From positions 34,772,213 through 34,836,212 of the forward strand of contig OZ234493.1 of NCBI GenBank assembly GCA_965153455.1: DNA of 64,000 bases, given 5' to 3'. A program made the position numbers and the translations under genes. This DNA comes from Sphagnum compactum (lineage: Eukaryota; Bryophyta; Sphagnopsida; Sphagnales). Below are positions 9,487 to 21,153 of this stretch, in pieces (the first letter of the stretch is position 1; every line of letters begins with the position of its first letter). The notes beneath the pieces are model-generated. The model searched no databases and had not been told where the DNA came from. It saw nothing but the letters and a program-made list of their open reading frames with translations.

Positions 9487-12458
9487 ATGGCGACAACAAC
9501 ATGTGCGACATGTGCGACAACAACGACCGTGGCTGGAGGAGGAGGAGGAGGAGCTCCTCAATTGCTTCTGAAAGAAACGCCAAAGGCAGGAGGAAGAGGG
9601 AAGAAGAAGCAATTCCAAGTGGTGATGAGAACTGCTGCAACAACGCTGGAGAACACACGCATCTCTTTGTTGCGAGCACTGTCAACGCAAGCTGCTTCCC
9701 AGTCTCGACGCTGTAAGCATTCCAATCTCTCTGTCTCTGTCTCTGTCTCCATCATCATCTGCAAACACATCCTGTAGCCATCAAAACAACTGCCACTGAC
9801 AACTCCACAGAATCGAACTCTGGAACTCTCTCCACTCTTATTATTACACTGGAGGGTTTTTTTCCGCACATAGCAGGATGCAACACATTTTGTGTTTCTT
9901 TCTTTTCAGTAGAGTGTTTTCTGTTCCACAATAAAGAGGATGATGCAACACTTCTGTGTATTGTCAGTAAAAAGTATTCCACAGCCAGATGGAACAATTC
10001 ATGGTTTTTGCTGGAGAGGTTTTTTTCCCACATCTAGGTCTGTTTTCACAAGAGAGTTTTTTTCCACGTGAGACAAAGGATGCAACACTCTGTGGGTTTT
10101 TTCAGTAGAGGTTTTTCACATCACGATGCAACACTCGGTAGAGTCTTTGGCACATCAGGAAACTATGGATTTTTCTTCATTAGGGGTTTTTCACATCAGG
10201 ATGCAACACTCAGTAGAGTTTTTTGGCACATCAGGAAATGTGGCACTCAGAAATCTTATGAAGAGTGTTGCAAGGTTGAATGCAAGATGAGAGACTCATT
10301 TCTTTCGTTCTAAGTTGTCATGTGTACCTGTGATGGGCACAGCAATTGAAAACTTGGCAAAGGAAGTTGTCAAGTATACGAATCCAAGGAAAAGTGAGGC
10401 AAGGAATTTGGAAGAGGCACTTATGACCGGTGAGTGCAGCAGCAATCACTGCCATGCACTACCATTTTGGGGATAATAATTTTGTATCAAATTTCCTCTG
10501 AATTCAAAAACATTGAGGAAATTCTTTACAAATGTTGAGGATTGTTTACTTGAACAGTGAGGAGTCTTCTACTTTTTTGGTCAATTGATGCTTCAATATA
10601 CCTAATATCTCAATGCTTGAACATTGAGATATTCTGGTGGAGGGTTTTGCAGTTCCAGATCTAGAAACAATACCCTACACAGTGATCCGGCAAGAGCAAG
10701 ATTTTGAAATCCGAGAAGTTGAGGTGAGGGAAAAAGCTTTCCATTTTCTTGCAAGTTCAATCTATGGTTGATGATTCCAATTTCACAGTTTCAATCTCAA
10801 TCTCCATTGTAATATTGTGATTTCAATTTCAAACTTTCTATGATTGCTGAGTTTTGGAAGAAACAGTCATATGTGGTTGCAGAGACAGTGATGCCAGGGC
10901 GAAGCGGATTTGACTTTGCAGGCTCAGGTCAGGCGTTCAACACTCTTGCAGCTTACCTCTTCGGCAAGGTAATTGTCTTTTGTATCTGTTTATGTCATGT
11001 GCAGTTTAAGGATCTTTAGAATGCATATTAGCTGTTGATTTTGGTATGGGATTTGTCTGTTGTGCTCTTAAATTGGTTGCATCTGGTTTTGGTGAAGAGG
11101 GATCTACATCCTGGCAACCAAAAATGGAAGAACCAAATGCTGCTTTGTCTTTTTTTGCCATTCACATTTAACAACCTCTTTAGGTGACATTCCTTGAACT
11201 CTGTTGTTGCTCCAATTCCGCACTTTCAGCACTCTCCTTGACATGGTGTAATTGTGGGTGGTGTGTTGTAGAACACAAAGGAAACAGAAATGGCTATGAC
11301 GACTCCTGTGGTTACACAAAGGGTGCAATCTGAAGGTGTCAAAATGGAGATGACCACGCCTGTAATTCAACAAGTGAGGACAGAATCCAAACATTTGCAG
11401 ATAGACTCAATGCATTTTTGAAGATTTTCTCATCCAAGACCATATGACAAGGAACATGTGCAAAATGAAAGCAACTGCTTACATGGTTATGTTGCTGGCA
11501 CATACTATAGTACTCAGAATTGCAAGTCTCATAGCAAGTTTAGAATAGCACGTTACAGAGCAAGTTTAGAATTTCAAGTTGCAGAGGAAGTTTAGTTGTG
11601 TAGAGGATTAACCAGGATGCCTAATTTCTTTGTGCCAGGAACTAAACCATGTCTGAGTGGAAAAGATGGTCTTGATTTGCCTCTTGCAATGTATCCTGTA
11701 TATTGGTGGGTAGGCATCAGGGCAGGGACAGTGGCGAATGTCATTTGTCTTACCAGCCAAGTACAGTGAAGACACACCAATACCCAAAGACTCAACTGTC
11801 AGTATCAAGAGGATACCTGCCAAGACAGTTGCAGTCACAGTCTTTTCAGGTTACAGTTCTGAAATTGTTCCGCACATTCACATAGCAGATGGTAGAGGAG
11901 AAACTCTTGTGGATTCACTGAAAGTAACTTGGAGCTCTATGTTACAGTGGTATGACATTCAGCTTCATGTTTCTACTGACACACTTGCATCAAGCTCTGC
12001 AGCAAACGTTTAACATTGTTTTGAGCTTCATTCCATTATTGTGATTTGAAATGTGAGAAGCTCTTTGAGTAGATGGATAGAGCAGCGATAAGAGGTGCAT
12101 TGGTTTGTGGCAGGCTTTGTGACAGATGATGATGTTAGAAAGAAAGAGCAGGGGCTGCGCAGGGCTATTTTGAGGGATGGACAAGTGCGGGTGAAGGCAA
12201 ATGCACAACCAGAGGTTGCTCAGGTGGGAGGAATGCACACCTTCGTTCCTTACTTTTGTGCAAATCGTTTTGTGTTCATATGCTGATGCAATGTGCTGCA
12301 GGATTACGATCTGTAGGTAAATACAGAAAGATTATTGCTTACTACAAGAGCAGCTAACATGAGCATGTTTTTTGGTGATGTATGTGCAGTACAACCCTCC
12401 ATTCACACCACCATTCATGCGCCGGAATGAACTTGCTCTCGAAGTAGAAGAGTTGTAA
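9487..12458 (+). CDS. SOUL haem-binding family protein, probably plastid-targeted
   Basis: Eight exons: 9487-9712, 10343-10429, 10653-10723, 10867-10968, 11272-11373, 11732-11849, 12114-12223, 12390-12458. They sum to 885 nt (294 codons plus stop), all with GT-AG junctions in matching phase. The N-terminus is rich in Ala, Thr and Ser with Arg and Lys, as expected of a chloroplast transit peptide. The SOUL domain fills about residues 105-290: it has NLEEALMTVPDLET, then EVESYVVAETVMPG, two copies of the MTTPV motif separated by 15-20 residues (EMAMTTPVV, MEMTTPVI), WRMSFVLPAKY, and the C-terminal YNPPFTPPFMRRNE typical of plant members. Plant SOUL proteins bind haem or tetrapyrroles; some work in plastid tetrapyrrole or oxidative-stress handling, and others have no known ligand. 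The start chosen is the first ATG of the exon's open frame. The gene is preceded by tandemly duplicated leader or promoter DNA, and intron 1 is itself repetitive. Confidence 0.9.
9840..10260 (+). repeat. Degenerate tandem repeat inside SOUL intron 1
   Basis: The blocks GATGCAACACT, CAGTAGAG and TTTTTCACATCA recur in the same order about five times. Spacing tightens towards the 3' side; the clearest copies are at 10079-10140, 10122-10190 and 10195-10250. The repeat fills most of the 630-bp first intron and leaves both splice sites intact. Confidence 0.7.
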
Positions 12459-13424
12459 GTCGGTACATGTAAAGTATATGACATAGCAGCAAACTGTTTT
12501 CTGTGTTTATATGTAAAGCTGGGGTTTGTATGAAGACATGCTTCTCTTTTCTACCAGTTTCCTGGATTGGATCTTGATGAAGATGGAACTGTACAGAAAG
12601 CACAAAAGATCAACATGAGATTACCCATTATAGTGATGATTATAGTGATGTACCTTCGCTCTCTTGTTCCAGTTGACCTCCATTTTGTTGTCAGAATCAC
12701 TAAGTGGCCTCTTAAGTCTGACAAGCACTCTCACATCTCGCATTCACAAACAGAAAAATGTGTAAAAACCCTGGATGTAAGTGGTCAATCTCTTGAGCAT
12801 TACCGCATCAGAGTATATGGCATCATGTATAATGCTCAATATTTGCATGTGACACAAATTCCAATCAGGCAGGAAAGAAAAACCATGGCTCAAAAAACCC
12901 GACACAAAAGTCAGTCAGCACATCAAGGCAAGGCTCCAGAGAATTCCACATCAAGCTTACCCCTGACAGAAGAAAACGCTTTGTTGCTATTGTTTGCAAC
13001 TTCCAACAGATTTTGGAGAGAAAAAGACAAGATCAAGTGCAAAATCTGTGTGCTATAAAAAACCACATTTTTTCTTTAGACTCAGATCAAAGACTCTCTG
13101 CTGCAGCATCATCTCTCAAACACGTTTCAATAAACCTCCAAACCCTTTTGGAGATCCAGAGATCTCTCTTTGTGTGTGTGTGTGTGTGTGTGTCTGTGAG
13201 AGAGGGAGAGAGAGAGAGCGAGAAAGGAATCCAACTGAGTACCTGTGCTGTTGCAGCTATTGGGTACCTACCTACAAAGGGGCTTTCCAGTGGGTACCCA
13301 AACTTCTTTCATCCAGTAGGTTGCAGGGAGCCATTTGTAACTGCTGGAGCCTGGCATCCAGTAGTGGGGGGGGATTGTGTTGTGTGATGGGTGCTGGAGA
13401 GAGGAGGACGACACTCAGCATGTC
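12459..13424. other. Intergenic DNA between SOUL and the ZBBX-like gene
   Basis: No coding exon is recognised. It contains a TG microsatellite (13171-13193) followed by an AG-rich tract (13198-13222). It should include the SOUL 3' UTR and the promoter of the next gene, but no polyadenylation or TATA signal could be fixed. Confidence 0.5.
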
Positions 13425-15940
13425 ATGAGCAGCACAACAGCTATGGCAGCAAGGAGGTAAAAGCCTTACCCACTTTCTTTTTTTTGCTTCATTTCCATTT
13501 GCATCACATTTTATGCTCCCCTGCTCCCCTTTTGTGTTTGCTTGGATCTGCAATGACTACAACTACTACTACTACTACTACTATTACTACAGCAGTCATT
13601 CAATCTGTGTATCCCTCCCAATAGTAGGTTGCTTGAAATGAATTCTTATCCATCACCCGTTTCTCTCTTCTTATGAAGATGGGTCACCTGGAAAAAGAAG
13701 TCCTTGCTTTCATGAAGGCTTTTGTGGTGGTGGAAGTTTGCAGTTTCAGGTAGAGAAAATGTTTTGCCCTACTTTTTGCTTTCTCCTTGAGGAAGAAGAA
13801 GGAAGTTGCTGAACTCCTTCATCATCATTTCTTCTGCTCCTCCTGGTGAAGGATTTCAGCAGAGTTCAAATTTCTGCATACTGTATGTCTACCATCATCA
13901 TGATGAAGGGAGAAGACTTGGGTCATTGCAGATTTCTTGCTTTCTTGAAGGAGACCTTCTAATAGAGTGAACTGGGAAATTGGGTTCTTGTTCATGCAAG
14001 AATCATGTGCAAAACATGGCTTACATAAGGGGGATTGTGCAGGCGGGGATTCTCTGCACCTGCAGAAACTGCGAAGTTGGAGAAGGAGACCAGGGAGAAG
14101 ATGAAAAGACTGGCAGAAGTTCGTGCTGCGATGGCAACAGAGCGCCAAGTCTGCGAGGAGCTCAGGTACACTCTTGATTCCTCAACAAACAGTTTGTTTG
14201 TTTTGCTGCATTATGTTCAAAGCATTATTATTGTGTCTGTGGTTTTCAATGCAAACTCACCATTGAGTTTGAATCTATTGCCTACAAAACACACCTTCAA
14301 AGTCCAAAAAAAGAATATGTAAAATACAACATAAAGAATGCCATTTGTAAAGCACACATTAGAGGATTTTTCACAGTGATGATGCTTGTGTTCCTGTGCA
14401 GAAGAGAAGCAAGCACAAAAGGCTGGTGGAGTGCAACAATGCCAGTACACCTTTGAGTCCCAATTATCCTTTCACAGCATACATTTTACGATCTGCATTT
14501 GCATCCAAAACACATGAGCTGACTGACCCATTATGCCAATAGAAACTGTGTGTCAATGCAAATGGAGTGCATGATGTGTAATTGTGCAGAAAGGCCATCA
14601 GGAGAACATGCATGAAAAAGGGCTGAAGTCATCAACAAGGACTTTGCCAGTAGTTCCAGCCACCTCACTCAAGCTCAAACAGAGTTCCAAATCTTGTTGT
14701 CCCGTTACCAATTTTGTTGGTATCCTGCATTGTCCAGCCTTCCATAACTTTCTCATGTTGTGGGTCTGGATTTGATTCCCTTGTTTTCACCTATGGACAT
14801 CAAGTTGGAGACAGAATTGATCAACACTTCCAATCCAACTTTTGGGGGCATGAGGGAAAACCAAATAGGAAACTTGGGAGAGCCTGTTGGATTTGAGAGC
14901 CAACTAATCCACAATGTTTCAGCAAGCAGCGCATGCATATGTCCTGTTTTTTCTTCTTCAAGCATAATTCCTGAATAGCTTATATTGTGAAGGGTATTGT
15001 GTTGTTTACCATACTCAGATTGCTCTCAAGTTGAAAACAAGCTTGTGAGATCTCTGCCTGCTGCACAAGGCCCTGACATGAAGGCATTCAGAGAGTTTGA
15101 TGAAGCAGCAAGCAATGCTTCATTTGCAGGAGCACTGGCAGAATGGCGCAATTCAGGCTGCACAACAAAGACAGGCATGCAATTCATCTGTGTATTTTTC
15201 AAAAGCAGTAAGCTAACACTTAGATGTTAAGCTCACAACCAATTTCTACATCGGTTGCTTCAGTTATTGAGCATCATTTCTGCTCCTGAGTCTGTCGGTG
15301 GTCAAAGGGTCATACATACTTCTGTTCTTCTATTTTGCTATATCAGCCATGATGGGATGTTTGCAATTTTGACATAAACTGTTTACAATGGCAGAGGTGC
15401 AAACAAGATTTGAAGTTGTGCCATTGCACATAGAAACACAGCACAAACATCAATCACCCATTTCTGATACAGGTACCTTGACCCAAGCCTACACTTGAAT
15501 TTTTTTTTGGGTATGCAAAGCGTACTCAGCAGTAATGCTGCCAACCTAAGCACTTTTTACTGATAAAATTTTCTATGCCTCCTTAGAAGTCAACATCATG
15601 ACTGAGCCTTCTTCCTGTTGCTTCTGTAAAAGAGACAAACTCAGGACTCAGATATTCTATAAAACATTTCCCATATTTGTTGTTTACTTATCTGGACTCG
15701 CCATTGGGAGCTGATAACATCAATGGGTAGTAAATGCAGCTCGTTGCTGCCATTTCTGATGAAGGTGATTGTCACTAACCATATTGTTGTTCTGAAACAG
15801 AGAAGCTGACCCAAAGGATGACTCCCCCACCAACAGATCACTGCACAATGGGTATTCAGACAGAAAAACCGACAGTGGCCAACAGTGAAATTGAGAGTCC
15901 TGTTGTTCAACACACCTACTTCCAACATGTATGCCACTGA
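13425..15940 (+). CDS. ZBBX-like coiled-coil protein (cilium-associated family), B-box not seen
   Basis: Hand-built model with 7 exons: 13425-13456, 14043-14165, 14402-14444, 14590-14719, 15019-15174, 15395-15472, 15801-15940. The total is 702 nt (233 codons plus stop), and every phase matches. It reads MSSTTAMAARR, then a charged helix (KLEKETREKMKRLAEVRAAM, about residues 21-40), STKGWWSATMP, a basic linker with SLKLK, then FREFDEAASNASFAGALAEW, TEVQTRFEV and MGIQTEK. The order helix, KG(Y/W)xW, KLK, (F)DExAS-x-SFxxxLxxWR, EVQT resembles what I recall of animal ZBBX (zinc finger B-box domain protein, enriched in ciliated cells). The B-box that should sit between the KLK and FDEAAS segments is absent. 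Exon 5 could instead begin at 15031 (same phase), and its donor is GC rather than GT. The 3' end is uncertain: the frame stops 12 nt after a possible donor at 15929. The family call is tentative; the splice model is firmer. Confidence 0.5.
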
Positions 15941-18900
15941 CCTCAACCATTCTGGTTCCTCAAAGGTCTATGCTTGTTAGTGTGTATATCAGCAACAAAA
16001 TTTCTGTTGCTCTTGTGTTTCCGCACTTTTTTCTGAATAAATAATTGCCTTTTGTTTTGTTGCTAATTTTTAGGCCAAATTTTTGGATAGCACTTTAGTG
16101 ATTATAATCCATGGGTTCATATATATCCCCACCCAAAGTCCATCTTTGATTGTATCCACTGTGGTGTGGTGTATGTATGTCAAGGACAATATGGTGTCAT
16201 GATTCTTCCCATGTTCTTCACATGCCAAATCTCTTGTGCATTTTGTAGCTTTGCATGCAAGACTCAAGGCAGTTTCTGCCTTAGTATGGAGGCCAAGAAC
16301 TTGGGTTATATATCAAATCATCGGGAAAATGCAACTGGTATCTGAGTTTTTCATGAAAAGAATTGTATCAGTTGTAAAGGCTCGTTTTTTCTCTGCAACC
16401 TGACTTGAGAGACATGTTAATAATGCTTCCGCTCATCTAGATTCTAGTCTGAGTGCATCACCAGCTCTGAGATTTGGAGGGCCAACAACTAGAGGAATTG
16501 AGAACTGAGCAAAAATGCCTCATTTGTCGATTGCTGGTACAACAGGATTAAGCCTTGACAAGATTTTTCTCTTTGCACATGACATTATGAACTTTGATGT
16601 TCCACTTCCAAACTATGGAGGGTTCATGTCTAGTGTTTACATGGTTTGTGAGTTTTGGGTTGCCTAAGCTTGTCTAGACTCCTAAAACGATAGATCCTTT
16701 CATGAATTTCCCCCAAATTCTTAAGTAGTTTGTATATGAACAACATACAAAATGAAGTTCTTTGAAGGATTCAAATGCATTTGAAGGAAACATAACAAAT
16801 GGAGTCAAGCTTTAAATTAACATGTAAATGCATCAAGTAGAGCTAGAGAATTGAGCACATAATTTGGGTTTGAGCATGTTGGAAGATGGGCAATTCATTC
16901 TCATTCAATGGATGAAGAAAATTGTTCATTGTCCATTTTTTTTTTGTCCATAGTCGAATGCAGTTCATCCACGTTGTCCACTTTCATTCATACCACATGT
17001 TTGAGAGTTCTTTGCTTTAAGAAGGTTCTTTGGATGATTTTTTGGTTCATTACCCCAAAAAACAATTTGAGGAGGGAGGGGGTGAATTTGTGGGATTTCA
17101 ATTGTTCCCAACGTGTTCTCACCAAGTTCCCCATTTTTAGTTCCTAATGGCTTCCTAGCATGTTTCCCAAGTTCTCAACATGTTCCCGATACCATCTCCC
17201 TTTGTCCCATATGTTTCTTTTGCTCAACATTGTCTTCTTGGAATGTTGTTCCCTTGGAGCCTATATCGGTGGGTGAATATTGAAACTTAGGCCCCATTGG
17301 AGCTTGAAAGCCCATAATCATCAAAAATTTTAAGAAAATCCATGATTGGATGAAAAATCATTTTATGATTCAAGTTCACTTTACACAAGGTTGAAAGACA
17401 AAGAACCAAGGAAATGTAAATGGATGAAAAATTAACATTAAATGCACTATGGATGATGTTTCATGGTCTTACAAACTTTGCTACCAAGCTCACCTAATAG
17501 CAAACCTATTTTTTCTCAATTTTTTTAATAAATTTTTTTGAAGGTGGGTGTGATGTTCATTAGCCATGATTGGTTGGATGTTTTTACGTAATTCTTTTCA
17601 AATTTTTAATAGCATTTTTTTGAAGGTGAGCAAAAAGTTTGTTAACCCATTGGTCCAAAAACAAATTAAATGGCCAATTTTTTTTACATTAAATTTTCTC
17701 AACTTTTTTTAATTTTTAAAATAAATAAAAGGTGGGTGCAAAGTTTGTTAGCCCATGAGCCCAAAAAAACCATGTTTGGTCTTTTTCTTACATAATGTTT
17801 ACTTTGAATTTCTATGGGAGAGTCTTTAAATTTGTTTTGAGGGGTTTCAACATTTACATGGTCATGGTTTCCCTCATCATAGTGTAAAAGGGGGCCTTAT
17901 ATGCTTTTATGTTTGGAGTGAATATTGGCAAGTTTCCAAAGTTTCAAAAATAAATAAATTTGTGATAGGCAAATCGAAGAGGTTCATTGCAAAAAAATAT
18001 GGAACTTAAAAAGGAAACCCCAACTTATTAATGTGGATTGCACTATATCACATGAGTGCAACTTAGTAGGTTCGTCGTTAATTGAATATGAAACGAAAAA
18101 AATCAGGACTTCTTGGAAATTATTAAAAAGTACTTAACAAGTAAAAATACACCTTAATTATGTTAGAATATTAATTAAGAGAAAATATATTAAAAATTCA
18201 ACATCAAAGTGTCAAACCTAGTAGGCTACTACATTATAGTTTTAATTCATTCTTTTCATATTCCTAATTTGTTCATGTTATGAATTGTAATTCATTTGGA
18301 TACATCTTTGTCTCCCAAAGTAGGATTCCCCCAATTGTTGGAAAGAAATGGAGAAAGAGCAAGTGTTGGATAGTGTTGCATTTTGACTAGGTTATTAATA
18401 ACCTATCAACTAGTTATTTATTTATCTTATAATTAGTTAAAATTGATAATTTCATGATATCAAAATTTCAAATTTTAATAACCTACTTGGATGATTTGAT
18501 TATTATCTAGATAAATTATCAATTTTTATACACTTATTTTTTAAATTAAAAATCAATTTTTAATTTACCAAAAACCCCTATAACTAGTGTAGGTTAACCA
18601 ATGGTTTTCAATTAGTAATTTGAAAACCTAACGTTAGCATAATCAATAGTTACTATTATACAATTTTTTAAATAATCTATCCAACACCCAATTTTTTTAT
18701 ATTGATATTAATAACCTATGTGATCCCCAAAAAAACAAAAAATAACCTACTCAATGATTATTGAAAAAATAAAATAATTGGCCAACATTATAAAAAAACC
18801 ATGCACCATAGATGACAACTTTAAATGCCTCCAAGAATTACATTGGAAACCAATATCTAGGAACAAGAAAAATTATGAGAACCTATAAGAATCTATTCCA

Positions 18901-21153
18901 AGGAAAAAGGGGCAAATCAAAAGGAAGGTAGATAAAAGGAGGCAAATAAATAAATAAATCTGGTTTCCTTATTTAATTGAAGGAAAAATTTGAAATTGTT
19001 CATTGTTTAGCATAACAAAATGGCTAATTTCCATGTTCGAAAACAAAAAAACATCCTTCACTATGGACCATGAATAATAAAATATTTGAGGTGGTAATGG
19101 GTGAATGGTTAACAAATGGTGGAAGTTGAGAAGTAACCAAACTCACATAATTTTTGGAGGCCTATAATTATTGGAATGCAATTGAAACCTTTTGTCTAAA
19201 ATTAACAATTAAGACTAAAAATGGAGGATCTTCAAGGCCTTTTATTCCCCACGCATTGTTAGCACAAAATTGTAAAAAAAACATAAACTTGCTTATGTAA
19301 ACCATTGAAGACTTTTATTGTTATGATGGGAAGGAAATGCCCTCTTGAGTGATGATGATTTTGGTAATCTTTTTTTTTTGTTTGGGCTATATTCTTGATG
19401 TTGCAAAACCACATGTAGACTAGGGCAAGAGGTTGTCAAAATCAATGTGAACTAGAGTCTCTAACCAAAAACAAAACACAAAAAAAAATTATGATAAGAA
19501 AACAGCAAGAAATCAAGGATGAAACAACTAATGCCCAACTCCCCAAGAATGTAGTCGGGGTCGTGGCAATAGAATAAATGACACCAATACTTCCTTATGA
19601 GATGAGAAGAAAAAGCTTGATGACAAGTTAAATGCCTTTGGGACCATCAAAAGATCCTAGACATATAATTTGTTTAAGGACTTGAAATAAAGATAAGTCA
19701 AAAGACACAAGAGAATTCAAAAACTCTAAATTAGAAGAGATGCACCAAAAGGAATATGAAAAAAAGTGTTGTAAAAAACAACAAATGAGAATCCCGAAAA
19801 CTACTTGAACATCACCCATTGTCAAGAATAAATATATGTACATGCTTGAGATCTTCGGACAAGAATAAACCTTTCCCTCCTTTAGTTTCTCAATCTCAAC
19901 GATCAAATAAGGTCCTAATGGAGAACCTACTAGGGTTGTAAGTTCCAACCTCTCGAGCTTGCCCACAACTCCTATCTAAGGATTCAAAGAAGCAAAAGTA
20001 ACCTGAATGCTTGTAGAAGAAACTCAAAAAAGTTTTACTCGAAAAGAAGCCCAACCCTCTAGTGGAAACTTATAAGGGCAAAAATGAAGGTCCAATTTCC
20101 TCAACAAGGCTTTAAGAACCTATGGGGGATAAGGCGTCAAGAACAGCTACATGTTTAATTCCCATGACAAACCAAACAACCCATAGACTCACTTGCATAA
20201 AATTGTGATCAACACCCAAAACAGACCCAAGCTTCTCAAAAACCAGCAACATGCTCATTGGATTTACAAAATGAGTGCTCAAAGACCTCAATGCTCATAC
20301 TTCATAATTTGCTGTTTTAGTGACAAGTAGCATACAAAAAGAATACACATAGCTAAAATCATGTAAATATGCACTACCAAACCTTTAAAAACTTTCAACT
20401 TGCTACTTATTCCACAAATGGGAACACTTTAGTAAAAATTGGTCTTACACAAGCAGAAAAAAGATTTTACATAATGCATGTTTTGCAAGTTTTACAAGAG
20501 AAACAAGATACGGAACACCCAAAGTTCGTAAAGCAAATTTTACATGTCAGTTGCTGGTTGTTGTATCAACTTGAACAAAACCTGGATGGATCACACCAGA
20601 CTTTGCACAATTCACATACAGGCCATGGTGATCTAACAAATCCCATTACTGCATTTGCTTCAAAGGCCTTTTAAGAGCCATGATAGCATCATGTCATTCG
20701 CATTTTGCAGTTCTCTCAAAGTGTCCAATTATTGCATGCAATCTTTGAAAAGTTTTTTTGGAATTTATAGGTTCAAAAACCAACAAAGGATGATAGGAAA
20801 ATCCCAACTTGTGCTTTCTGGAAGCTAGAGTACAAAAAACCAATTTGTTTGTGTGCTCCCACTGGGCTCATGAAAATTCCCTTGCACTGCTCCATGTCTT
20901 GCCCTGGTCATTTGTTTGCGCCCTCCTTGAAATTTCTCTGTATAACAACTGCCTGTTTTGATGTCAAAGAATCACATGGACTTACTTCATCAGCTCCAGA
21001 TGGTGGGTGTCAGTTGGTATATAATAATCTGGCCCAAATTTAGGTGAAGGATTTTGTCCAGCTACCAAACACTCAAAAGTTCTTTGAAAGTTTTACAACG
21101 TGCCACATTTGAGAAAAGGATGCTTGCTATGTATGCAGTATCTTACATTGGAA
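15941..21153. other. Intergenic DNA, AT-rich, no gene recognised
   Basis: Mostly AT-rich sequence with many stop codons in all frames. An open frame at 19628-19966 on the minus strand encodes a Leu/Phe-rich 112-residue peptide with no family features and is not called. Family E has a weak copy near 20978-21060. The part next to 21153 should hold the 3' UTR of the pyruvate decarboxylase gene. Confidence 0.55.
17540..17762 (+). repeat. Degenerate tandem repeat, three copies of about 80-105 bp
   Basis: Three blocks of form GAAGGTGGGTG...TTTGTTAGCCCATGAG begin near 17542, 17623 and 17728. Each is preceded by a T-rich stretch with TTTTTAAT-AA. The copies differ by many substitutions, so the array is old. 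Confidence 0.55.

Noticed and set aside
12567-13058. 163-codon open frame after SOUL
   Set aside because: It lies beyond the SOUL stop codon, has no family features, and no splice partners could be found.
19628-19966. 112-codon Leu/Phe-rich frame, considered as a retroelement fragment
   Set aside because: Translation around it on the minus strand shows stops and no gag, RT or DUF4283-like motif that holds up.
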